Source: Limnohabitans sp. (GTDB taxonomy: Bacteria > Pseudomonadota > Gammaproteobacteria > Burkholderiales > Burkholderiaceae_C). From it: a stretch of 7,177 nt of DNA. The DNA is taken from positions 1 to 7,177 of the forward strand of contig JAKFXJ010000339.1 of assembly GCA_021731425.1 (NCBI GenBank), read 5' to 3'. Both the position numbers and the translations under genes were made by a program. The stretch's first letter is position 1; each line of letters starts with the position of its first letter. Under the pieces are notes generated by a model. It saw only the letters and a program-made list of their open reading frames with translations. It made no database searches and had not been told where the DNA came from. Shown here one piece after another: positions 1 through 5,649 of this stretch.

Positions 1-1
1 C

Positions 2-112
2 GCGAATGCGGCCCAAACCAGGCCTTTCAAAAACCCGCTGGAGGTCTGGCGCAAGGTGGGGTCTGTGGCTTGGCCCTGGGAGGCTCTTGGCCTGGGCGCG
101 GTGAAATTCTGA
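2..112 (+). CDS. Possible 3' end of an upstream gene (partial, unidentified)
   Basis: All three plus-strand frames are open from the window edge, so this is a tentative call. The frame starting at base 2 gives 36 residues ending LGLGAVKF and a TGA at 110-112. Its third codon positions are mostly G or C, as in the real genes here, whereas the frame starting at base 1 lacks this bias. I do not recognise the fragment, and it is too short to assign a family. The stretch from 113 to 226 after it holds only the candidate regulatory motif listed separately. Confidence 0.3.
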   Translation, partial: ANAAQTRPFKNPLEVWRKVGSVAWPWEALGLGAVKF

Positions 113-152
113 CGGCTTAGAAACATCCTCATGCCTTGAAGATAACCGAAGC

Positions 153-165
153 GGCGACAATGTCG
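153..165 (+). promoter_or_regulatory. Candidate -10 element with overlapping 11-bp palindrome
   Basis: GGCGACAAT at 153-161 contains GACAAT (156-161), which matches the -10 consensus TATAAT at 4 of 6 positions. It also lies in a perfect inverted repeat, CGACA-A-TGTCG (155-165), which could be an operator. The only -35-like hexamer nearby, TTGAAG at 136-141, is 14 bp upstream, shorter than the usual spacing, so the promoter is weakly supported. Transcription from here would begin near 168 and give a leader of about 59 nt before the acetyltransferase start. The same nine bases occur just before rsuA at 2092-2100. Confidence 0.3.
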
Positions 166-226
166 GGTTTTGCGCCGAAAGCCCTTGGGGCCCAGGTGCG
201 TTGTTTTCCTCTCATCTGTTCAAGCC

Positions 227-745
227 ATGTCCGATATCCAAGTCCGATTTGCCACCCTCCAAGACGCGCCTGCCGTGGCCGCACTGCATGTGAGCGCCTG
301 CCGCGCCGCCTACGAAGGCCAAGTGCCCGATGCCCACTGGGACGCCACGCCCATGCCCAAACGCGTGTCCTTCTGGAAAGAGGCCATTGAGTACGGCGAG
401 CCACAGGTCATGGTGGCGGTGGATGGCCGCGAGATCGTGGGCTTTGTGGGCTTTGACCGCTCGCGTGACCCCAAGAGCAAAAACACCACAGGTGAGATCT
501 GGGCCATCTACGCGGCCCCAGACCGCATTGGTCAAGGCATTGGCCTGGCCCTGTGGGACGCGGCCCGCGAAGGGCTGGAAGACGAAGACTGCACCGACGT
601 CACCGTGTGGCTGCCCCTGCTGCACGAGCGCACTTTGCGTTTTCACGACCTGGCCGGTTTCAAGCGCGAGATGAACACCGCCCGCACCGTGCCTCTGGGT
701 GGCGTGAAGGTCGAAGAAGTGCGCCTCAAGCGCAAGCTCGGCTAA
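227..745 (+). CDS. GNAT-family N-acetyltransferase
   Basis: A 172-residue single-domain GNAT protein, expected to be cytoplasmic and to move an acetyl group from acetyl-CoA to an amine; the substrate cannot be read from sequence. The N-terminal strand and helix VRFATLQDAPAVAALH (6-21) are typical. The acetyl-CoA loop (motif A) follows the strand IWAIYAAPD as RIGQGIG (100-106). Motif B appears as ERTLRFHDLAGF (134-145), where the usual FY pair is FH, so the tyrosine that often acts as general acid is His140. The length is normal for the family. The ATG at 227 is chosen because the domain begins right after it; the in-frame TTG at 170 adds 19 residues without GNAT character. No good Shine-Dalgarno sequence precedes it. 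dusC follows after 28 nt on the same strand, so the two are probably co-transcribed. Confidence 0.9.
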   Translation: MSDIQVRFATLQDAPAVAALHVSACRAAYEGQVPDAHWDATPMPKRVSFWKEAIEYGEPQVMVAVDGREIVGFVGFDRSRDPKSKNTTGEIWAIYAAPDRIGQGIGLALWDAAREGLEDEDCTDVTVWLPLLHERTLRFHDLAGFKREMNTARTVPLGGVKVEEVRLKRKLG

Positions 746-773
746 ACGGTCAGCCCCACTTTTCAGGCCCACC

Positions 774-1763
774 ATGCACATCATGCTGGCCCCCATGGAG
801 GGGCTGCTCGACCACACCTTGCGCGATGTGCTCACGCGCGTGGGCGGGGTGCACGAATGTGTGTCCGAATTCATCCGTGTGACCAACACGGTCTTGCCAC
901 GCCGCGCCTTCATTCGGGTGGCCCCCGAGTTGCTCAACCAAAGCCGCACCCGAGCGGGCGTGCCGGTCAAGGTGCAGCTGCTGGGTTCGGACCCGGTGTG
1001 CCTGGCCGACAACGCGGCGGCCCTGGCCGAGCTGCAGCCACACGGCATTGACCTGAACTTTGGTTGCCCGGCCAAAACCGTGAACCAACACCGCGGCGGC
1101 GCCGTGCTGCTGGACGAGCCCGAGTTGGTGGGGCAAATCGTGGCGGCGGTGCGCCGCGCGGTGCCCGCGCACATCCCGGTTTCGGCCAAGATGCGCCTGG
1201 GCTACAACGACGACAGCCGTGCCGAGGACTGCGCCTTGGCCATCGAGGCGGCCGGGGCCAGCGAGTTGGTGGTGCATGCCCGCACCAAGGCGCACGGTTA
1301 CCGCCCACCCGCTTATTGGGACCGCATTGCCGATTTGCGCCAGCATGTGCGTTTGCCCATTGTGGCCAATGGCGAAATCTGGACGGTGAGTGATGCCCTG
1401 CGCTGCCGCGAGGTGACGGGCTGCGACCGCCTCATGATCGGGCGCGGCATGGTCACCGACCCGGGGCTGGCGCTGGCCATTGCGCACCAGTTGGTCACAG
1501 GGCAAACACGTGCACCGGGTCAAGGTGTGGCTTGGTCCAGTTTGGTGGCTTTGATGCAGGTGTTCTGGCTGGGTGTGAGCGCCCGCGTGGCCACGCGGCA
1601 CCGGGCGGGGCGTCTCAAGCAGTGGCTCAACTACATGCGCCGTGTTTACCCCGAGGCGCAGCAGGCTTTTGACGAGTTGCGCCTGGTGCACGACGCGGGC
1701 CACATCGAGCGCTGGCTGGCGCAGCACACGGCCTCAGCGCCGGAGCTTGCGCACGCGATTTAG
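774..1763 (+). CDS. dusC: tRNA-dihydrouridine(16) synthase DusC
   Basis: A 329-residue FMN enzyme that reduces uridine to 5,6-dihydrouridine in the D-loop of tRNA using NADPH. E. coli DusC acts on U16, and the subtype call is by resemblance to that protein as I recall it. The TIM-barrel domain (about 1-240) opens with the FMN-binding LAPMEG (5-10). The motif LNFGCPAKTVN holds the catalytic cysteine Cys98. Lys139 (AKMRLG), His168 and Arg170 (VVHARTK), NGEIW (199-203) and IGRG (222-225) match FMN and tRNA contacts of the family. The C-terminal helical RNA-binding domain (about 245-315) includes RLKQWLNYMRRVYPEA, as in DusC. No truncation or missing catalytic residue is seen. The start matches the family N-terminus; only a weak AGG precedes it. 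Its TAG stop (1761-1763) overlaps the TAA stop of the convergent small gene. Confidence 0.95.
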   Translation: MHIMLAPMEGLLDHTLRDVLTRVGGVHECVSEFIRVTNTVLPRRAFIRVAPELLNQSRTRAGVPVKVQLLGSDPVCLADNAAALAELQPHGIDLNFGCPAKTVNQHRGGAVLLDEPELVGQIVAAVRRAVPAHIPVSAKMRLGYNDDSRAEDCALAIEAAGASELVVHARTKAHGYRPPAYWDRIADLRQHVRLPIVANGEIWTVSDALRCREVTGCDRLMIGRGMVTDPGLALAIAHQLVTGQTRAPGQGVAWSSLVALMQVFWLGVSARVATRHRAGRLKQWLNYMRRVYPEAQQAFDELRLVHDAGHIERWLAQHTASAPELAHAI

Positions 1764-2053
1764 GTTTGTGCGCCGCTTTGGCTGGACAGCCGCAGCCGCG
1801 CCTTGTCGGCCCACATTTGCAGGCTGGCGAGCAAATCTTTTTGGCTGAACGAGCAACTTTCTTCACTAAACAGAACGCTGGCCTCGATGCGGTCGAGCAA
1901 GGGTTGCAGCACCTCGTCAAAGCGTTCGGGGAGCGCCAAAGAGGCCGATTCTGAGCGCCACAGGCGAATCATTTCGCTTTGCGGCAATTGGCCGTTTTGG
2001 CTGCGGGCCAGGGCGGTGTTCATGCGGTCGAGCGTTTCAAGGGCAGCACTCAT
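1760..2053 (-). CDS. Small unknown protein between dusC and rsuA
   Basis: A 97-residue protein beginning MSAALETLDRMNTALARS. I do not recognise a family. The composition is rich in Leu, Ser, Glu and Arg with no glycine-rich loop, signal peptide or membrane segment, so a small soluble, mostly helical protein is likely. There is one cysteine, in the polar stretch SEESCSFSQ near residues 63-71. It is called real because AGGAG at 2063-2067 lies 9 nt before the ATG at 2053, the best ribosome binding site in the window, and because the codons read as normal coding sequence. Upstream in-frame ATGs, up to 2290, would run antisense through rsuA and are rejected. It is divergent from rsuA across 55 bp and its TAA overlaps the dusC stop by tail-to-tail contact. 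Function unknown. Confidence 0.75.
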   Translation of the reverse strand: MSAALETLDRMNTALARSQNGQLPQSEMIRLWRSESASLALPERFDEVLQPLLDRIEASVLFSEESCSFSQKDLLASLQMWADKARLRLSSQSGAQT

Positions 2054-2062
2054 GGGCCGGGT

Positions 2063-2067
2063 CTCCT
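2063..2067 (-). promoter_or_regulatory. Ribosome binding site of the small unknown gene
   Basis: Read on the minus strand this is AGGAG within GCAGGAGACC, a near-ideal Shine-Dalgarno core 9 nt before the ATG at 2053. It decides the start of the 97-residue protein against the longer upstream options. Confidence 0.7.
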
Positions 2068-2071
2068 GCAA

Positions 2072-2100
2072 GCGACAAGGGTGTGTTTCGAGGCGACAAT
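2072..2100 (+). promoter_or_regulatory. Candidate sigma70-type promoter of rsuA
   Basis: GCGACA (2072-2077) matches the -35 consensus TTGACA at 4 of 6, and GACAAT (2095-2100) matches TATAAT at 4 of 6, with exactly 17 bp between them. The expected transcription start is near 2107, one or two bases before the ATG at 2109. On the minus strand a weaker pair for the divergent small gene may overlap it: CATGAT at 2104-2099 with TTGAGG 18 bp upstream inside rsuA. All of this is consensus matching by eye. Confidence 0.4.
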
Positions 2101-2108
2101 CATGCCCC

Positions 2109-2852
2109 ATGAAAGCCAAACCCCTCAAACCCATGCGCCTGGAAGACATTTTGTTCAGCCAGGGCTTTGGAACCCGCCGCGTGTGCGCAGGCCTGGTCCA
2201 GCAAGGCCACGTCCAAGTGCAAGGCCAAACCGTCACCGACGCGGGTGAATTCTTTGACTTAGATGACCTGCAGTTCACCGTGCAAGGCACGGCTTGGCCC
2301 TACCTGGACAAAGCCTATGTGCTGCTGCACAAGCCCGCAGGCACCGAGTGTTCGCAAAAACCCTCCACCTGGCCGAGCATCTACACCTTGCTGCCCGCGC
2401 CTTTGCGCCAGCGCCCGCAAAAAGCGGCGGTGCAGGGCGTCCAGGCCGTGGGTCGGCTCGACCAAGACACCACCGGTTTGCTGCTGCTCACCGATGACGG
2501 CCAGTTCATCCACAAAATGAGCTCGCCCAAGCACCATGTGCCCAAGGTTTATGAGGTCACCACCAAGCACCCGATCACGCCCGACATGGTGGACAAACTG
2601 CTGGCCGGTGTGGTGCTGGACGACGACCCACAGCCCGTCAAAGCCGCCGCCTGCGAGGCCGTGAGCGAGTTGCACCTGAAACTCACCCTGACCGAGGGCA
2701 AATACCACCAGGTCAAGCGCATGGTGGCGGCCGTGGGCAACCGGGTCGAGGCCTTGCACCGCTCACAAATCGGTGGCTTGGTCTTGGGCGATCTGGCCCC
2801 CGGTCAATGGCGCTTTTTGACGCCCTCGGATTTGGCGCTGCTCAAGCCCTGA
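2109..2852 (+). CDS. rsuA: 16S rRNA pseudouridine(516) synthase, RsuA family
   Basis: A 247-residue enzyme of the RsuA/RluB/E/F family, which isomerises a specific uridine of rRNA to pseudouridine; RsuA proper acts on U516 of 16S rRNA. An N-terminal S4 RNA-binding domain (about 9-55, MRLEDILFSQGFGTRR) is followed by the catalytic domain. LLHKPAG (72-78) precedes the catalytic motif GRLDQDTTGL with Asp118. SSPKHHVPKVYEV (138-150) and EGKYHQVKRMVAAVGNRV (196-213) are strong family signatures, as is LHRSQIGG. The overall pattern resembles E. coli RsuA more than RluB, RluE or RluF. The ATG at 2109 is taken as start; the ATG at 2133 (Met9) matches where E. coli RsuA begins and is a real alternative. 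Neither has a clear Shine-Dalgarno sequence. The open frame upstream to 1803 is antisense to the small gene and is not part of this protein. Confidence 0.94.
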   Translation: MKAKPLKPMRLEDILFSQGFGTRRVCAGLVQQGHVQVQGQTVTDAGEFFDLDDLQFTVQGTAWPYLDKAYVLLHKPAGTECSQKPSTWPSIYTLLPAPLRQRPQKAAVQGVQAVGRLDQDTTGLLLLTDDGQFIHKMSSPKHHVPKVYEVTTKHPITPDMVDKLLAGVVLDDDPQPVKAAACEAVSELHLKLTLTEGKYHQVKRMVAAVGNRVEALHRSQIGGLVLGDLAPGQWRFLTPSDLALLKP

Positions 2853-2895
2853 GCCGCGGCTCTAAATGCTTGTCTTCTTGCCTGGCTTCAGGGCT
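2845..2895. terminator. Possible bidirectional terminator between convergent rsuA and hydrolase genes
   Basis: The 35-bp space between the two convergent stops is bounded by an exact 8-bp inverted repeat, AGCCCTGA (2845-2852) and TCAGGGCT (2888-2895), and contains the 12-bp palindrome GAGCCGCGGCTC (2851-2862). Either could form a hairpin; the second is followed by a pyrimidine-rich stretch but no true T-run. The 8-bp repeat partly reflects both proteins ending in Pro-stop with the same codons (CCC TGA), so it may be coincidence. Confidence 0.25.
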
Positions 2896-3715
2896 GATGG
2901 TTGGGCAACTGGGCCATGAAGGTTTTCACCGCATCCAACACGGCGTCGGCTTGGTCACGGTGGGGTGAATGCCCGCAGCCCGCCAGTGTGAGCAAAGCGG
3001 TGTGCGGCACAGCCTTGGCAATGTCCTCGATCTGGGCCAGCGTGCCATAAGGGTCATCCACGCCCTGAATGGCCAGCAGCGGGGCCCGGATGCCGCTCAA
3101 TTCGCCTCGGATGTCAAACCGGGCAAAAGCCGGGCTCAGCCAGACCTCGTTCCATTGCCAGAAGGCGCAGTCCACATCGGCATGGTAGGGTGCCAGACGC
3201 TGGCGCAATGACCCTTGCTCAAAGGCCTGGCGGGCCTGTGTGATGGCCTGCAGCGATACCGGCTCCACCATGACGTGGGGGGCCATGACGATGCAGCCGC
3301 GCACATCAAAACGGCTGGCGTGCAGCAAGGCGATGGTGCCGCCATCCGAGTGCCCCAGCAATACGGGCCGCGCGATGCCCAAGGCCTGCAGCAAGGCGGG
3401 CAACACCTCCCAAGCTTCGCGGTGCATGTAGTCGGGCAACAAACGCCCATGCCGCTGGCCATCCTTTTGGCCAGAGGGGCCGCGCACATCGGGCACCGGG
3501 TCAGACTGGCCATAGCCTTGGCGCGAATACACCAGCCCCGCACAGCCCAATTGGGCGCACAGCAGGGCAGGCCAATCGCGCCACATGCGCACGCTGCCCA
3601 GGCCTTCGTGCAAAAACACGAGGGTCGGACCCTTGGCCCCGGCAGGCGCGGCGATGCTGAGGGTTTCAAGGCCAATGCCTTGAATGCTTATTTTTTGAAG
3701 GGTACACGGCTGCAT
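2888..3715 (-). CDS. Alpha/beta hydrolase
   Basis: A 275-residue alpha/beta-hydrolase-fold protein, without a signal peptide and so probably cytoplasmic. The oxyanion region is FLHEGLGSVRMW (35-45). The nucleophile elbow is GHSDGG with Ser123, the acid is Asp220 or Asp221 in QGVDDPYGT, and the catalytic histidine is His249 in GCGHSPHRDQ. The triad appears complete. The cap region contains YHADVDCAFWQWNEVW, a pattern I associate with a betaproteobacterial hydrolase family of unsettled substrate; ester, thioester or C-C bond cleavage cannot be told apart from sequence. The ATG at 3715 is chosen because the open frame upstream to 4069 is antisense to the propeller gene and carries no hydrolase sequence. 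GGA in CTGGAATTCAG just before it is at best a weak ribosome binding site. It stands alone on its strand, convergent with rsuA and divergent from the propeller gene. Confidence 0.92.
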   Translation of the reverse strand: MQPCTLQKISIQGIGLETLSIAAPAGAKGPTLVFLHEGLGSVRMWRDWPALLCAQLGCAGLVYSRQGYGQSDPVPDVRGPSGQKDGQRHGRLLPDYMHREAWEVLPALLQALGIARPVLLGHSDGGTIALLHASRFDVRGCIVMAPHVMVEPVSLQAITQARQAFEQGSLRQRLAPYHADVDCAFWQWNEVWLSPAFARFDIRGELSGIRAPLLAIQGVDDPYGTLAQIEDIAKAVPHTALLTLAGCGHSPHRDQADAVLDAVKTFMAQLPNHQP

Positions 3716-3737
3716 CTGAATTCCAGAGGGAGTGAGG

Positions 3738-3743
3738 ATTACA
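3738..3743 (-). promoter_or_regulatory. Candidate -10 element of the alpha/beta hydrolase gene
   Basis: On the minus strand this reads TGTAAT, a 5 of 6 match to TATAAT, placed to start transcription about 16 nt before the ATG at 3715. No convincing -35 hexamer sits at the right distance. The element lies in the divergent region between the hydrolase and propeller starts. Confidence 0.35.
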
Positions 3744-3770
3744 CTTGAGCGCGATTTTGAAAGCCCTCCA

Positions 3771-4760
3771 GTGATCCGTTTTTGTGCATTTTCCAGACTT
3801 TTGCTTTGTGTTTTTTGGGCCTGTCTTGCAGGCCCTGTGCTGGCCAAGCAGCCAGCCCCTGTGTTTGTTCTCAACTCGCTCGACGGCAACGTGAGTGTGA
3901 TCGATCCCGTCACATGGACGGAGAAAAAGCGCATCCCGACCGGCAAAGAGCCGCACCACCTGTATTTGACCCCCGATGAGAAATCGCTGATCGTGGCCAA
4001 CGCCATGAGCGATTCCCTCACCTTCATTGACCCGCGCACCGCCCAAGTGCAGCGCACGGTCACCGGCATTTTGGACCCCTACCACCTGCGTTTTTCGCCC
4101 GACATGAAGTGGTTTGTCACGGCCGCCAACCGCTTGAACCATGTGGACATTTACCGCTGGGATGGCCAAAACGCGCATTTGTCCAAACGCATTGCCACAG
4201 GCAAAACACCCAGCCACCTGTGGATCGACAGCCGCAGCCAAACGGTTTGGGCCACGATGCAAGACAGCAACGAGATCGTCTCGATCGACCTGAACACCCA
4301 AACCCTGACCACACGCACCCCGGTGGGTGCGGTGCCCGCCGATGTGTATTGCACACCCGATGACAAATACCTGATGGTGGGCCTGACCGGTGGTGATGGG
4401 GTCGAGGTCTACGACATCAGCGGCTCCAAACCCCGCTTGTTCAAGACCATCCCCACGGGCAAAGGGGCACACGCCTTTCGGGCCCTCGGTGACAAGCGCC
4501 ATGTGTTTGTGAGCAACCGCGTGGCCAACAGCATCAGCCAGATCGATTTTGTTGACTGGAAAGTGGTGGCGCAACTGCCTGGCCCCTCGGGCCCGGACTG
4601 CATGGACATCACGGCAGATGGCCAACTGATTTTGGTGGCCTCGCGTTGGTCACGCAAATTGAGCGTGATCGACATCGCTTCGCGCAAGTTGATCCGACAA
4701 GTGCCGGTAGGCAAGTCGCCGCACGGGGTCTGGACTTTGGACCATGCGCCGCGCAACTGA
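3771..4760 (+). CDS. Exported YVTN/YncE-like beta-propeller protein
   Basis: A 329-residue protein with an N-terminal signal peptide: Arg at 3 and 9, a hydrophobic core LLLCVFWACLAGP and likely cleavage after VLA (about residue 25), so it is expected in the periplasm. The rest is a seven-bladed beta-propeller of the YVTN/YncE type. Seven similar loops near residues 58, 99, 144, 186, 230, 271 and 314 each follow a blade ending in patterns such as VSVID, LTFID or LSVID; the last repeat (GKSPHGVW) should close the ring with strands near residue 31. Such proteins are usually binding or scaffold proteins and no catalytic centre is evident. The GTG at 3771 is preferred because it places the signal peptide at the N-terminus. 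An in-frame GTG at 3732 would prepend 13 residues including acidic ones and leave only 16 bp to the divergent hydrolase. The gene end overlaps the deacetylase start by 17 nt. Confidence 0.87.
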   Translation: MIRFCAFSRLLLCVFWACLAGPVLAKQPAPVFVLNSLDGNVSVIDPVTWTEKKRIPTGKEPHHLYLTPDEKSLIVANAMSDSLTFIDPRTAQVQRTVTGILDPYHLRFSPDMKWFVTAANRLNHVDIYRWDGQNAHLSKRIATGKTPSHLWIDSRSQTVWATMQDSNEIVSIDLNTQTLTTRTPVGAVPADVYCTPDDKYLMVGLTGGDGVEVYDISGSKPRLFKTIPTGKGAHAFRALGDKRHVFVSNRVANSISQIDFVDWKVVAQLPGPSGPDCMDITADGQLILVASRWSRKLSVIDIASRKLIRQVPVGKSPHGVWTLDHAPRN

Positions 4761-5643
4761 CGCTCTCTGCGGTCATGGGTTGGCTGCGGCCTGGCTGGCG
4801 CTGTGCGCCTTGGCCAGCGCAACGGTTCAAGCCCAAGCCTCAGCGCCCGGCACGGCAGAGCCTGCCGCCTGCACCCGCCCGGTCTACCTCACCTTCGATA
4901 CCGGCCACATGGGCACAGCCCCTCTGATTGCCCAGGTTCTGCAGCGCCACAAAGTGCCGGTGACTTTTTTTGCCGCGCACGAAAAAACCCAGCAAGGCGA
5001 TGGCTCCCTCGGAGATCACTGGGCCGCCTGGTGGCGTGCACGCGGTGCCGAAGGCCACGCTTTTGCCTCACACACCTGGGAACACGCGTATTGGCGGGCC
5101 GACCTCGATGGCCCGGGCGATGTGCGCTTTCGCATCCGCCCCAGTGCCGGCCCCTTGGCTGGGCAAAACCTGCAGTGGAGCGCCCAGCAGTATTGCGACA
5201 GCCTGCGCCAAGCCGCCAGCCGTTTGCAAGACCTGACCGGGCAGGCCCCCTTGCCCTTGTTTCGTGCGCCCGGTGGCAAAACCTCGCCACGGCTGCTGCA
5301 AACGGCCAAACAATGTGGTTTTGCGCATGTGGGCTGGGCGGACGCGGGCTTTTTGGGCGACGAACTGCCCAGCGAGCGCTACAGCAATGCGCATTTGCTG
5401 CAAAAAGCCCTGCAAAACATCCGCCCTGGCGACATCCTGATGGCCCATCTGGGCATCTGGTCGCGCCAAGACCCATGGGCCCCGGCCGTGCTGGAGCCTT
5501 TGATTGTGGGTCTCAAGGCGCGGGGCCTGTGTTTTGCCACCTTGCGCGAACACCCCCAATACCGCGAGGCGGTGCGCCAGCAGCCTTTGCAGTTGGTACC
5601 TTCGCCGCAAAATTCCGTGAAGCCTCCCGTGACCCGACATTGA
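4744..5643 (+). CDS. Exported polysaccharide deacetylase, CE4/NodB family
   Basis: A 299-residue carbohydrate esterase family 4 protein, expected to remove N- or O-acetyl groups from a polysaccharide. An N-terminal signal peptide (MRRATDALCGHG, then a hydrophobic run) probably ends after VQA at residue 30. NodB motif 1 reads LTFDTGH (49-55): Asp52 fits the catalytic base, but the second, metal-binding aspartate of the classic TFDDG is Thr53. Motif 2 is SHTWEH with His110 and His114, motif 3 is FRAPGG with Arg174, motif 4 is around GWAD (Asp200), and motif 5 is ILMAHLG with His235. The substrate cannot be inferred; peptidoglycan, an exopolysaccharide or chitin-like oligomers are all possible. 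The start overlaps the end of the propeller gene in another frame, suggesting translational coupling, and no clear Shine-Dalgarno sequence is present. The stop lies 6 nt before the hydroxylase start. Confidence 0.9.
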   Translation: MRRATDALCGHGLAAAWLALCALASATVQAQASAPGTAEPAACTRPVYLTFDTGHMGTAPLIAQVLQRHKVPVTFFAAHEKTQQGDGSLGDHWAAWWRARGAEGHAFASHTWEHAYWRADLDGPGDVRFRIRPSAGPLAGQNLQWSAQQYCDSLRQAASRLQDLTGQAPLPLFRAPGGKTSPRLLQTAKQCGFAHVGWADAGFLGDELPSERYSNAHLLQKALQNIRPGDILMAHLGIWSRQDPWAPAVLEPLIVGLKARGLCFATLREHPQYREAVRQQPLQLVPSPQNSVKPPVTRH

Positions 5644-5649
5644 CATGCC

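Noticed and set aside
212..1727. Two 325-residue minus-strand open frames (212-1189 and 750-1727) over the acetyltransferase and dusC
   Set aside because: Both are antisense to well-supported genes and carry no recognisable motif; long shadow frames are common in GC-rich DNA.
1803..2108. An N-terminal extension of RsuA from an ATG at 1803
   Set aside because: These 102 codons are antisense to the small gene with its strong ribosome binding site, and the S4 domain begins only after 2109.
3771..3845. A lipoprotein signal (lipobox) in the propeller leader
   Set aside because: The cysteines at residues 13 and 18 are preceded by LLLC and FWAC, which do not fit a normal lipobox; an ordinary signal peptide cut after VLA fits better.
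3716..4069. An N-terminal extension of the alpha/beta hydrolase from 4069
   Set aside because: The extra 118 residues are antisense to the propeller gene and show no hydrolase fold features.
3666..4625. A 319-residue minus-strand open frame over the propeller gene
   Set aside because: It is antisense to a protein with a signal peptide and seven clear repeats, and has no domain of its own.
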